DNA from: Candidatus Poribacteria bacterium
GTDB lineage: Bacteria > Poribacteria > WGA-4E > WGA-3G
DNA length: 48,283 nucleotides
NCBI GenBank assembly: GCA_022821065.1
Contig: JAJEEK010000013.1
Location: 1-48,283 of the forward strand
Reading direction: 5' to 3'
In this document: piece after piece, positions 17,089 through 25,124 of the stretch
Layout of the letters: each line of letters starts with the position of its first letter
Position numbering within the stretch: position 1 is the stretch's first letter
Position numbers and translations under genes: made by a program
The notes under the pieces: generated by a model
What the model was told of the DNA's origin: nothing
Seen by the model: only the letters and a program-made list of their open reading frames with translations
Databases searched by the model: none

Positions 17089-17907
17089 TTGAAACTCGGT
17101 GTATCTACTTATTCCTATTGGCATTTCAAACCTGAGCGTGTTCCCATCGAACACGTCATCGAAGAAGCCGCACGGCTCGAACTCGACGGCATTGAAATCT
17201 TACATCAACAAATGGCATCGGAGGCGAATCCGTATCTCCAAAAACTGAAACGGCTCGCCTTTATCAATGGACTTGATCTCTACGCCCTCTCTATCCATCA
17301 AGGTTTCGTCTCACCAGACGAGGCGACGCGACAGAAAAACATCAATCACACGGTTCACTGCATCCGACTGGCACACGAACTCGGTATCCCGTCAATCCGT
17401 CTCAACTCAGGACGATGGGGAACTGTACCTTCCTTCAACGAATTGATGAAATCCGAAGGACAAGAGCCGACACTCCCCGGACACACAGAAGATGAAGCGT
17501 TTGAATGGGTTATCGCATCCATCGAAAAATGTCTCCCTGATGCCGAAAAATACGGTGTCATCCTCGGACTCGAAAACCACTGGGGACTGACTTGCACACC
17601 GGAAGGTGTCAACCGTATCGTCTCCGCTATCGACTCGGAGTGGTTGAAGGTAACAATGGACTGCGGGAATTTCCTCTCGAATCCATATCAAAAACTGGCA
17701 CAGATCGCCGACGAAGCGGTACTCGTCCACGCTAAAACCTATTACGGTGAAGGTGAATGGTATACGTTGGATCTAGATTACGCGAAAATCGGTGAAATTC
17801 TGAAGAATGTCGGATTCCAAGGATACGTATCCATCGAATTTGAAGGGAAGGCGGATGCACACGTCGGTGTCCCACAAAGCGTCGAAATGCTCCGCAATGC
17901 CCTGTAG
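17089..17907 (+). CDS. Sugar phosphate isomerase/epimerase (xylose isomerase-like TIM barrel)
   Basis: A 272-residue AP-endonuclease-family-2 TIM barrel of the IolE/hydroxypyruvate isomerase type. It opens KLGVSTYSYWHF, with LELDGIEIL after the first helix. Metal-site residues lie in VILGLENHWG, VTMDCGNF, VLVHAKTYYGEG and GYVSIEFEG. These enzymes interconvert keto-sugars or inositol derivatives in the cytoplasm using a divalent metal. The start is TTG 17089, eight bases after the ribosome site GAGGTG. It converges with the oxidoreductase gene at 17926 and probably shares a carbohydrate pathway with it. The exact substrate is unknown. Confidence 0.85.
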   Translation: MKLGVSTYSYWHFKPERVPIEHVIEEAARLELDGIEILHQQMASEANPYLQKLKRLAFINGLDLYALSIHQGFVSPDEATRQKNINHTVHCIRLAHELGIPSIRLNSGRWGTVPSFNELMKSEGQEPTLPGHTEDEAFEWVIASIEKCLPDAEKYGVILGLENHWGLTCTPEGVNRIVSAIDSEWLKVTMDCGNFLSNPYQKLAQIADEAVLVHAKTYYGEGEWYTLDLDYAKIGEILKNVGFQGYVSIEFEGKADAHVGVPQSVEMLRNAL

Positions 17908-17926
17908 GGGCGAGGTGACCTCGCCC
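17908..17926. terminator. Palindrome between convergent genes
   Basis: GGGCGAGGT-G-ACCTCGCCC directly follows one stop codon and touches the other. It lacks a T-run but is placed to act as a two-way terminator. It shares the core GGGGCGAGGT with the repeat at 22236. Confidence 0.5.
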
Positions 17927-19026
17927 TAAGCATCTTCCCACGGTGCCACATCCTCAACAGGCGGTGGTGCTGGAAAGCGGCTCACAACATCAACGGGTCG
18001 CCGTGTGTCCGACGATTCGATGACGCGTTCGCATATCTCTATGACGTGTCGCGCCTGCGCGCCATTACACCTCGGATGCCTGTCAGACCGAATCGCGTCT
18101 GCGAAATCTGCGACCCCTTTCCCCCAATCCAACCCGGTAAAGGCTTTCGGTGGCGAGGCTTCATCTTGCCAGCCGCCTTGCGGTGTGAATTTCTTGATAC
18201 CGCGTCCATCATCGTGTGCCTGAAGCGAGAAGCCGCCTGTTGTGCCATGGATTTCGTAGGGTGGAATCTGGGATGTAACCGTAAAACTGTGATAGATGAA
18301 CCCGTGGGCTCCGTTCTCAAATTCAAGCACGGCGAATCCGTGATCCTTCTCATTAACTTCAAATTCAGTGCCTTGACGCGGCCCTTGGGTTAGCGTCCGT
18401 TTCGGTACAGCGACCCGTGCGAACCCGTGAACCGTCTTGACCGGCGCAATCATGGTTGTCATTGCCGTTAGCGGATAAGGTGCAACATCTCTGAACGGAC
18501 CGGCATGCATCAGGAACGCGTCCGCACTCGGATGCCAATGCTCTAACGGCCCCCCGAAGTTTCCAACAGCGGAGATGACATCGCCGATTTCACCCTCGCG
18601 AATCCTTTGCCAGACGTTCTGCTGAACATAACCGAGGATCGCCGACGGCGCACACGCCAGTTTTAGACCGTTTGTTTCCGCCGTTTCTACGAGTTCGTTC
18701 GCCTCGTCGGTCCGGATAGAGATAGGCTTTTCAGAGTAGACGTGTTTCCCTGCCTTCAGTGCTGCCAGCGAAATTGGGTAATGAGAAATATGGAGCGTCA
18801 AATTCACAATCGCTTCTACATTTGGATCGTTCAGCACTTCCTCAAGCGATTTGTAAACGCGTCCACCGTTCCGTTCTGCCAACGCCGAGGCGCGCGCTTC
18901 GTCTTGGTCGTAGTAGCCGACCAATTCAATCCGATGCGGGTACGCTTGGCAACGCGGCTGGTAGCCACCCGCGGATATCATGCCGCATCCGACAATCACT
19001 GTACGAACTGGGGTTGTATTAGGCAT
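17926..19026 (-). CDS. Gfo/Idh/MocA-family oxidoreductase
   Basis: A 366-residue NAD(P)-dependent dehydrogenase. The Rossmann start is VRTVIVGCGMISAGGYQPRC, and the catalytic motif GKHVYSEKPISI is intact (Glu-Lys-Pro). The C-terminal domain starts near residue 130. Family members oxidise or epimerise sugars, inositols or their acids. ATG 19026 has AAGGA about ten bases upstream. It converges on the isomerase at 17089; together they suggest a small sugar-conversion unit. Confidence 0.86.
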   Translation of the reverse strand: MPNTTPVRTVIVGCGMISAGGYQPRCQAYPHRIELVGYYDQDEARASALAERNGGRVYKSLEEVLNDPNVEAIVNLTLHISHYPISLAALKAGKHVYSEKPISIRTDEANELVETAETNGLKLACAPSAILGYVQQNVWQRIREGEIGDVISAVGNFGGPLEHWHPSADAFLMHAGPFRDVAPYPLTAMTTMIAPVKTVHGFARVAVPKRTLTQGPRQGTEFEVNEKDHGFAVLEFENGAHGFIYHSFTVTSQIPPYEIHGTTGGFSLQAHDDGRGIKKFTPQGGWQDEASPPKAFTGLDWGKGVADFADAIRSDRHPRCNGAQARHVIEICERVIESSDTRRPVDVVSRFPAPPPVEDVAPWEDA

Positions 19027-19134
19027 TCAATAAGTTCCTTGTTGCGTTTTAAGGTGAATCCAAAAGTTACCGCTGTTATCTTTCACCTGACATATAATCC
19101 TGCAGATATTGTCCAATTTCTTCGCCGTTTTTGA

Positions 19135-19425
19135 TTATGTCGGTGAAATATGTATCGCAAACATCAGTGCTTTTAAAATTAACTTTTGGGGGTTTCCACT
19201 ATGGAGTCTCTGCTCATCCATATAGTATGAAAGGTGCATATAGGTATGTGCCTCATCTGAGAGAACCCACCTACCACCCATCTTTTTCAGGACAATAACC
19301 AACTGATCCCCATCGTTGAAATGGAATGGCGTAAAAACGAGAAACCGGTCTTTACCATCTGCTGAAAGCTGTATCTCTGCGGAAACCTTATCAATGAAGT
19401 CTTTTTCTATTGTTTTGATTGACAT
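19135..19425 (-). CDS. DUF1828-like small protein, possibly frameshifted
   Basis: A 96-residue protein with FTPFHFNDGDQLVIVLKKMGGRWVLSDEAHTYMHLSYYM, the pattern of the DUF1828 family, often found in phage or accessory regions. ATG 19425 follows GGTGAG. The frame ends abruptly at 19135. One base away, after an A-run near 19177, another frame stays open and reads YFTDIIKNGEEIGQYLQDYM before a stop near 19065. A one-base loss in the A-run may therefore have truncated it. Typical relatives are longer. Function unknown. Confidence 0.5.
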   Translation of the reverse strand: MSIKTIEKDFIDKVSAEIQLSADGKDRFLVFTPFHFNDGDQLVIVLKKMGGRWVLSDEAHTYMHLSYYMDEQRLHSGNPQKLILKALMFAIHISPT

Positions 19426-19584
19426 TGTTCTCACCACTTAAAAGAATTCTAATTCCAATTGTGCTGGTAATTTAAAGTATATCACACTATCCTGAAAAAT
19501 TGGCAAAATTTTATGGCGTTGATAACAAATTTCCAATAAGGGTGTGTAAAGTTTTTGGCAGCATATTGATTTTTTTTAACGGAC

Positions 19585-19735
19585 AGGTTTGTGGACATAG
19601 CACTCCGCTGGAGTGCGAGAACGGAGCTCTCCTGTCTATAGACATATTGCTCCGCTGGAGCAAAGAGTCTTTTGGAGAGGTTCGGCTCTTCTCACACCAG
19701 AGGCGTGATATGTCTATAGTGGCTCCGCCATGGTA
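19585..19735. repeat. Repeat cluster with TCCGCTGGA hairpins
   Basis: The 19426-19855 gap has no gene. It holds two hairpins with the same GCT loop: GCACTCC-GCT-GGAGTGC (19600-19616) and TTGCTCC-GCT-GGAGCAA (19647-19663). It also has the palindrome TGTCTATAGACA (19633-19644) and a second TGTCTATAG at 19711. Probably a dispersed non-autonomous element. Confidence 0.55.
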
Positions 19736-19776
19736 ACGCTGTTAGCATATTTACACCCCCATAACAAATCAAAGCG

Positions 19777-19805
19777 TTGTCTAATTCCTGACTTTCTGCT
19801 ATAAT
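19777..19805 (+). promoter_or_regulatory. sigma70 promoter of the EF-Tu-like gene
   Basis: TTGTCT at 19777-19782, a 17-base spacer and TATAAT at 19800-19805; the expected start near 19812 gives a leader of about 44 bases. Confidence 0.7.
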
Positions 19806-19855
19806 ATATCAGAACTTGCAATACACAGATTATACAGGATCAGGAGAGAAAAAAA

Positions 19856-21016
19856 ATGACAGAAAAAAAAGAAAACACGCATCGCCGTCTGCCGATTTGC
19901 ACGCTCGGTGCCGATGGACACGGCAAAACGACATTGACGGCAGCAATCGCGAAAGTCGTCGCGAGAATCGGGGCAATCCACACGGATAACGATGGCGACT
20001 TTCAAGCACAAACGCCAACGCATCATCCAATCCGAGAAGGCGTTGGCATCACCTACCGCTCAATTGCTTATGAAACCAGCGGCAAATTGTATACACACAT
20101 CGACTGTGAAACACACTTTGATGTTATCAGAATGCTCATCAGTGGCTCACCCGCAATTCAAGGCGTGATTTGGGTTGTAAACGCTGTTGAAGGCGTTACA
20201 CCGGATTCCCAGGCGCACCTCCGCCTCACACACCAGATGCACCTCCCGACAGTCCTCCCTTTCCTGAATACAGGTGGCATTTCAAAAGACGATGAACTGT
20301 TAGACATCTGCCTACAAGAGATGCGAGAATTACTCAGCGAGTATGGATGGGAAGAAGAGGCGACACCGATAACCGTCGGCGATGCGCTTAAGGCCTTGGA
20401 ATACAGAGGCAACAGCATTACCTTCGCGCAATGGCAACCCATCGTTGATCTGGTCTTCGCGATGAACCGCACAATGCCGGTCCCTATAGACACCGAAAAC
20501 TTACCGGTCATTATGCCGATTCATGAAATCGTTGAAGAAGCAAGAGACAGGGTATCTGTCCGTGGTGAAGTCGTCCAAGGTCATCTCGCTGTTGGTCAAG
20601 CGATAGATATCGTCGGTAAAGGCGACAGGATCAAGACCCGCGTTCTCGGCATAAAAGGTGATGAAGTGTCTGTTGAGGCTGAACCGGATTGGTTGTCTGT
20701 TGGGCAGGTGCTTTGCCCGCCGAAAACAATCAAAGCGCACGCCAAATTTACCGCACTTGTCTATCTACTGACACAAGAAGAGAGCGGCACACATATCCCA
20801 CTGATTGAGAACGATAGACCCGACATCCGTCTCTGGAGTGTTGATATACCAGCGCACCTAAAACTCCCGGAAGCGCTTTCGCTGATTACACCGGGCGGCT
20901 ACGCGCACGTTACCCTTACACTCGACCTACCGTTAGCGATGGAGGCAGGCACCCGATTTGAAGTGAAGAAGATGGGATCACGAATCGGGTTCGGTGTCGT
21001 GACCGGCGTGGAATAA
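19856..21016 (+). CDS. Degenerate elongation factor Tu paralogue
   Basis: A 386-residue protein collinear with EF-Tu (usually 394-400). The P-loop is kept as GADGHGKTT (18-26), and switch I resembles the family (GVGITYRSIAYET). Switch II reads DCETHFD instead of DCPGHAD, keeping the catalytic-position His but losing Pro-Gly. The guanine motif NKCD is replaced by NTGG (about 137-140), and GSALKAL has become GDALKAL. Domains II and III remain recognisable (TIKAHAKFTALVYLLTQEESGTHIPLI; GVVTGVE), with domain II shortened. Loss of NKxD and of switch II Pro-Gly makes normal GTP-driven tRNA delivery unlikely. It may bind another nucleotide, tRNA or a ribosome/stress partner. It has its own promoter and an AGGAG ribosome site. 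Confidence 0.8.
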   Translation: MTEKKENTHRRLPICTLGADGHGKTTLTAAIAKVVARIGAIHTDNDGDFQAQTPTHHPIREGVGITYRSIAYETSGKLYTHIDCETHFDVIRMLISGSPAIQGVIWVVNAVEGVTPDSQAHLRLTHQMHLPTVLPFLNTGGISKDDELLDICLQEMRELLSEYGWEEEATPITVGDALKALEYRGNSITFAQWQPIVDLVFAMNRTMPVPIDTENLPVIMPIHEIVEEARDRVSVRGEVVQGHLAVGQAIDIVGKGDRIKTRVLGIKGDEVSVEAEPDWLSVGQVLCPPKTIKAHAKFTALVYLLTQEESGTHIPLIENDRPDIRLWSVDIPAHLKLPEALSLITPGGYAHVTLTLDLPLAMEAGTRFEVKKMGSRIGFGVVTGVE

Positions 21017-21048
21017 TCGGTTTAGGCAATTCCTTTTTGCTAAGGACC

Positions 21049-21287
21049 GTAGGTTGGGTTGAACGGATACGACTAAAACCTCGAAAAGCCATAGAAAAAT
21101 GAAACCTATCGGTACACGCTACATCAAGCAGAAACCGAGTGAAACCCAACACCTTTTCGGCTTCCGAGACGCTGGTAGTATGAAGTTGGGTTTCACTATG
21201 TTCTTAAGTGTATCTGATGCCCTGTTGAATTTAAGGGTATTTGGAATGCTCACGTCAACCTTTTCGGTTCCGTTCAACCCAACCTAC
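21049..21287. repeat. MITE-like element, family B
   Basis: Perfect 19-bp terminal inverted repeats: GTAGGTTGGGTTGAACGGA (21049-21067) and its complement (21269-21287). An inner inverted pair is GTGAAACCCAAC (about 21139) and GTTGGGTTTCAC (about 21185). It fills the 21017-21318 gap and has no transposase. A partial copy lies at 29014-29110. Confidence 0.8.
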
Positions 21288-21318
21288 AGAAACTCCATTG
21301 TCTTAAATTGACCATCTT

Positions 21319-22023
21319 TCATCCTGCAGCAATCGCCTCTTGTAGGGTGAGATCGCCGGTATACAGAGCGCGTCCTATAATCGCACCACTGGCACCGATC
21401 TGTTTCAGATTGGCTACGTCAGAAAGCGATGTCACGCCACCTGAAGCGATCACGTCCGCAGAGACTGCATCAATAATCGCGGCCGTTGCGTCAACGTTTG
21501 GTCCTTTGAGCATCCCGTCGCTCTTGATGTCGGTATAGATGAACGTCTGCACGTCTGTCAACTCTTGTGCGAATTCGACAGCGGATTTCTGAGACACTTC
21601 CAACCAACCATCCGTCGCGACCCGTCCGTCTCTTGCGTCGATGCCGACAGCGATGCGCTCGCCATATTTGGCACACGCCTGCTTCACGAAGTCCGGATGT
21701 TTGAGTGCAACCGTCCCCAAAATAGCGCGGTCCACACCTAACGCTAAAACCGATTCCAGCCGTTCCATGCTTCGGATACCGCCGCCCAGTTGAACGGGTA
21801 TATCAAGTGCTGCGACAATCTCACCGACGATATGGAGGTTCGCTGATTCACCTTGAAACGCACCATCTAAGTCCACGAGGTGTAAGTATTCCGCTCCATC
21901 GGCTTCCCACCGACGCGCCATCTCTACAGGTGCATCCGAGAAAACTGTCTCCTGTGTCGCGATGCCCTGCACTAAATTCACACATTTTCCGTCACGAAGA
22001 TCAATTGCCGGTAATATCTGCAT
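21319..22023 (-). CDS. hisA: Phosphoribosylformimino-AICAR phosphoribosyl isomerase
   Basis: A 234-residue TIM-barrel enzyme of histidine synthesis that converts ProFAR to PRFAR. It starts MQILPAIDLRDGKCVNLVQG and has the family's AEYLHLVDLDGAFQG, IPVQLGGGIRS, RIAVGIDARDGRVATDGW, FIYTDIKSDGMLKGPN and ADVIASGGVTSLSD. Asp8 (AIDL) and Asp129-type (GIDARDG) are the catalytic acids. ATG 22023 is the family start and follows AGGGAA. The longer open frame upstream only reads through tandem repeats. No other his gene is adjacent. Confidence 0.95.
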   Translation of the reverse strand: MQILPAIDLRDGKCVNLVQGIATQETVFSDAPVEMARRWEADGAEYLHLVDLDGAFQGESANLHIVGEIVAALDIPVQLGGGIRSMERLESVLALGVDRAILGTVALKHPDFVKQACAKYGERIAVGIDARDGRVATDGWLEVSQKSAVEFAQELTDVQTFIYTDIKSDGMLKGPNVDATAAIIDAVSADVIASGGVTSLSDVANLKQIGASGAIIGRALYTGDLTLQEAIAAG

Positions 22024-22170
22024 TTTTAACTTTCCCTGCGGTTCGTTGAGATGGGTTGGGAATTGAAAGTTCCTTTCCGTAGACCCGCGCTCCATATTTT
22101 TAATTTTCCTTGCGGTTCGTTGAGGTCGTTTGGGGCTGAAAGTTCCTCTCCATAGACCCGCGCTCCATTT
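22024..22170 (-). repeat. Tandem repeat carrying a ribosome-binding segment
   Basis: Two imperfect copies of about 74 bp lie head to tail upstream of hisA (about 22024-22097 and 22098-22170). On the minus strand each has AACGAACCGCA(A/G)GGAAA followed by an A-rich run and an ATG. A third related piece lies at 23212-23240, inside the start region of the sugar permease gene. The repeat ends exactly at the hisA start, so it supplies its Shine-Dalgarno sequence. Confidence 0.6.
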
Positions 22171-22235
22171 CATTACGCGCTACGCGCCTTAGTTTATTTT
22201 TAACCGAGAGCTCCGTAAAAACAAAATTCGGGATC

Positions 22236-22291
22236 CTCGTAGGGGCGAGGTCCCCTCGTCCGTACGGATTAGGTAACCTAACCCCTACGAG
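22236..22291. repeat. Palindromic repeat with CTCGTAGGGG ends
   Basis: CTCGTAGGGG (22236-22245) and CCCCTACGAG (22282-22291) are perfect 10-bp inverted ends, with the inner palindrome TTAGGTAACCTAA. It may terminate the sugar permease gene's neighbour transcripts or be a REP-type unit. Confidence 0.6.
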
Positions 22292-22342
22292 AATGTCCAT
22301 TTATGTCTATACTTTGCTGGATATCAAACTCACATTTTTCTA

Positions 22343-23302
22343 CTATTCATCTCGGAAGATGCCGAGTAATTTCAATTGTATAATTGAGACAACAGCAATG
22401 ATGAAAAATAGAACCCAACCGATTGTCGCCGCGTAACCGAGGCGCATGAACTGGAAACCGTTTTTATAGAGATACATCACGATCGTCGAACCCGCGTCCG
22501 CGGGTTCACCACCATTCGTTAAAATAAAAGGCAGATCAAAGAGTTGGAGTGAACCGATCATTGACACAACGACAACGAAGGCGATCACCGGACGCAGCGA
22601 TGGGAGCGTTACATGGATGAACGCCTGCCACCAGTTTGCACCGTCAACCGCTGCTGCCTCATATAACTCTTGTCGGATGCCTTGTAGGCCCGCCAAAAAA
22701 TAGATCATATTGAACCCCGCCCACTGCCAAACACCTGTCAAAATAACCGCTGGCATCACATACTTTTCCTCGTTGAGCCAACCGATCTCTTTGCCAAAGA
22801 GAACAAATTCTTGGTTGACCAAGCCGGCACGCTGGTCATAGACGAGATTGAAGATGATCGCAACGAAGACACCGGCAACGAGCACAGGTGCAAAAAAGGC
22901 GAGTCGCAAGAAATTTTTACCTTTGACAAATTTGGAGTTAAGCAGAATCGCTAATAGTAAGGCGATCGGTAACTGGAGTGTGAGCGTACCGATGGCGAAA
23001 TACGCCGTATTCCGAAGCGATTTCCAGAAGATCGGATCGCGGAATAGGTCTGTGAAGTTACCGAGACCGACGAATATCCGACTTTGGAACCCGCGCATCT
23101 CATACAGGCTCATCACAAGAGACGAGATGAGTGGATACCCCATAAAAACGACGAAAAGCAGGTAAAACGGCGCAATAAAAAGATAAGGCGCGATTTTCTG
23201 TTGTCGATTCCAATTTTTAATTATTCCTTGCGGTTCGTTCTGGTGCGTTGGTTTTTTCACGTTTTCAATTATTCCTTGTGCGAAAACTACAAGTCTCCCC
23301 AT
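22343..23302 (-). CDS. Sugar ABC transporter permease (MalF/UgpA type)
   Basis: A protein of up to 319 residues with six membrane segments, from APYLFIAPFYLLFVVFMGYPL to GWVLFFIIAVVSIIQL. The coupling motif YEAAAVDGANWWQAFIHVTLPSLRPV is the binding-protein-dependent permease signature that contacts the ATPase. It works with the binding protein at 23287. ATG 23302 overlaps that gene's end by 16 bases (coupled translation); GTG 23260, preceded by AAGGA, is an alternative. Residues 1-35 are repeat-derived and not conserved. The second permease and ATPase are not adjacent downstream on this strand. Confidence 0.85.
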   Translation of the reverse strand: MGRLVVFAQGIIENVKKPTHQNEPQGIIKNWNRQQKIAPYLFIAPFYLLFVVFMGYPLISSLVMSLYEMRGFQSRIFVGLGNFTDLFRDPIFWKSLRNTAYFAIGTLTLQLPIALLLAILLNSKFVKGKNFLRLAFFAPVLVAGVFVAIIFNLVYDQRAGLVNQEFVLFGKEIGWLNEEKYVMPAVILTGVWQWAGFNMIYFLAGLQGIRQELYEAAAVDGANWWQAFIHVTLPSLRPVIAFVVVVSMIGSLQLFDLPFILTNGGEPADAGSTIVMYLYKNGFQFMRLGYAATIGWVLFFIIAVVSIIQLKLLGIFRDE

Positions 23303-24645
23303 CTATCCATATCTTTCGCAATAAGCGTGCGGACCTTCTCAGCGAGCTCTGTCAACGCCTCTCTGGGAGTCTGTTTTTCTGTCACTGCAGCGAAGATCGC
23401 ATCGTTAAGCAAGTCCGCTGCCTCTGACCAATACGGGTTCTGATACCGCGCCGGTAGATCAGGCGCAAGCTCTATAAACAACTCGCCAAGCGGTTGACCC
23501 CCTAAATAGACATCCGGTTCCGTAAAAATAGGAGCGTCCCAAGCGGCTTTAAGCGGTGGAATTATCCGCGTCGTCTCATACCTGTTGACCAAACCTTGTC
23601 TATCGAAATAGGTAAACTTGAGGAGTTCCCATGCGCGGTCGGGGGTCTCGCACTGCTTCGTAATCCCGATCATTGTGCCGCCGCGCGTTGTTGTTCGCCT
23701 ACCACCGGGTTGCCACGCTGGCATGCTGATCGCTTTCCATTTTCCTGACATCTGCGGTACCTGACTTTTCAAGATACCGACATACCAATCTGGCGCGAGG
23801 ATAGAGAGGATCTTGCCGTCCTGCATCGCTGCGAAATTGCTCGGATCGCCGTGCCATGTGCCGTACACCGGCGTCGCGATTTCATGTTTGTTAAACAACG
23901 CCGTGAAAAATTCCAACGTCTCAATGGCGAGTTCGCTATCAATAATAACATTGCCGTCTTCGTCAAAAAAACCACCACCTTGCTGGAGGAGCAGGCTAAA
24001 ATAGTCGCTCTCTGTGCGCCGATCTAACACAATCGCGTACTGGTCTATTTTACCGTCGCCATCAAGATCGCGCGTCGCCTTTTTCCCAGCAGCGATGAAA
24101 TCGTCCCACGTTTCGACCACAGTCATCTCAACACCCGCCGCTTTAAAGATATCGTCCCGATAAAGCAGAACAACGGGGTGCAAGTCGTGCGGGATACCGT
24201 AAATCCGTCCTCGATACGACCACGGTGTGAATCGACTGACAACTAATTTATCCATCCAACCTTCACGTTCTAAACGTGGACGCAGATCGACAAACCCGAT
24301 CTCGTCAATCGCGCCTTTGAGGAATCGACCGATAGATGTAATCTCCACTTCAACGAGATCTGGCGCGCCAAAGTTGGACAACATCGCAGCGAGGAGTTTG
24401 TCGTGCATTGTGCCACCGAAATTGATGAGTCGGACATTGACCCCGGGGTTCTCTGCCTCAAAAATCGGGACACGCGCTTGGTACTCCTCGTAATGCGTAT
24501 TCGCGAAAATCCAAAATTCCAGGTCCTCACCCACTTCCTCAGAACGACCAAAGATGAAAAGGGTGGAGATCAGGAAGAGTACCAGCATGACCATCGGTCC
24601 CTTGCCGAGTGGAAAACTATCAGCATCAATCAGGAGGCGCAACAT
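23287..24645 (-). CDS. Extracellular sugar-binding protein of an ABC transporter
   Basis: A 452-residue family 1 solute-binding protein that captures a sugar or oligosaccharide outside the inner membrane. A hydrophobic segment (about residues 18-34, VMLVLFLISTLFIFG) anchors or exports it; there is no lipobox Cys. Domain motifs include FEAENPGVNVRLINFGG, APDLVEVEI, IYGIPHDLHPVVLLYRDDIFKAAG and WDDFIAAGKKAT. ATG 24645 follows CTGGAG; the longer upstream frame lacks a ribosome site. A weak promoter (TTGATA, 17 bases, TAAATT) may lie just upstream, back to back with the one at 24672. Confidence 0.87.
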   Translation of the reverse strand: MLRLLIDADSFPLGKGPMVMLVLFLISTLFIFGRSEEVGEDLEFWIFANTHYEEYQARVPIFEAENPGVNVRLINFGGTMHDKLLAAMLSNFGAPDLVEVEITSIGRFLKGAIDEIGFVDLRPRLEREGWMDKLVVSRFTPWSYRGRIYGIPHDLHPVVLLYRDDIFKAAGVEMTVVETWDDFIAAGKKATRDLDGDGKIDQYAIVLDRRTESDYFSLLLQQGGGFFDEDGNVIIDSELAIETLEFFTALFNKHEIATPVYGTWHGDPSNFAAMQDGKILSILAPDWYVGILKSQVPQMSGKWKAISMPAWQPGGRRTTTRGGTMIGITKQCETPDRAWELLKFTYFDRQGLVNRYETTRIIPPLKAAWDAPIFTEPDVYLGGQPLGELFIELAPDLPARYQNPYWSEAADLLNDAIFAAVTEKQTPREALTELAEKVRTLIAKDMDRWGDL

Positions 24646-24671
24646 AAAAAACTCCAGATACAAAAATTGAC

Positions 24672-24700
24672 TTGACATTTACAGACATAGCAGTTACAAT
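24672..24700 (+). promoter_or_regulatory. sigma70 promoter of the FmdB-like gene
   Basis: TTGACA at 24672-24677, a 17-base spacer and TACAAT at 24695-24700; leader of about 46 bases. Confidence 0.75.
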
Positions 24701-24752
24701 TTATCAGAATGTACCGTTTTTATCAATCAACTTTTGAGGAGGAGAACGCAAT

Positions 24753-25076
24753 ATGCCCACTTATGACTATAAGTGTCTCGCGTGTGACACCCAATTTGAA
24801 AAGTTTCAAGGCATCACAGCACCGCCGATTGAGGAATGTCCGGAGTGCGGTGGCAAAGTGAAACGACTCATCGGTGCAGGTGCAGGACTGATTTTCAAAG
24901 GCTCCGGATTCTATATTACTGACTACCGAAGCGAAGGCTACAAAGAATCGGCGAAAAAAGACAAAGACAAAAGCGATTCATCGGATAAAAGCAAGTCATC
25001 AGATAAGCGTAAGAAAAAAGAGAAGAAAACCGAAACAAGTAGCGAATCAAAGAGCACGTCTACCGCCTCAGCCTAA
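24753..25076 (+). CDS. FmdB-family zinc ribbon protein
   Basis: A 107-residue small protein. MPTYDYKCLACDTQFE and ECPECGGKVKRLI give the two CxxC pairs of the FmdB/CXXC_CXXC_SSSS zinc ribbon, followed by the usual GSGFYITDYRS. The last 45 residues are a Lys/Ser-rich charged tail, common in this family. The name comes from a putative regulator of formamidase; the general role is unproven. It has a strong ribosome site (GAGGAGGAG) and its own promoter. The transporter at 25125 may be cotranscribed. Confidence 0.88.
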   Translation: MPTYDYKCLACDTQFEKFQGITAPPIEECPECGGKVKRLIGAGAGLIFKGSGFYITDYRSEGYKESAKKDKDKSDSSDKSKSSDKRKKKEKKTETSSESKSTSTASA

Positions 25077-25124
25077 ACCGACCGTGTATAGAATCCTGTC
25101 CACTTCTATCTAAACGGAGACGTT

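Noticed and set aside
21099..21311. Open frame of 70 codons on the plus strand
   Set aside because: It lies mostly inside the family B inverted-repeat element.
22024..22173. N-terminal extension of HisA
   Set aside because: HisA proteins begin at MQILPAIDL; the extension is translated repeat sequence.
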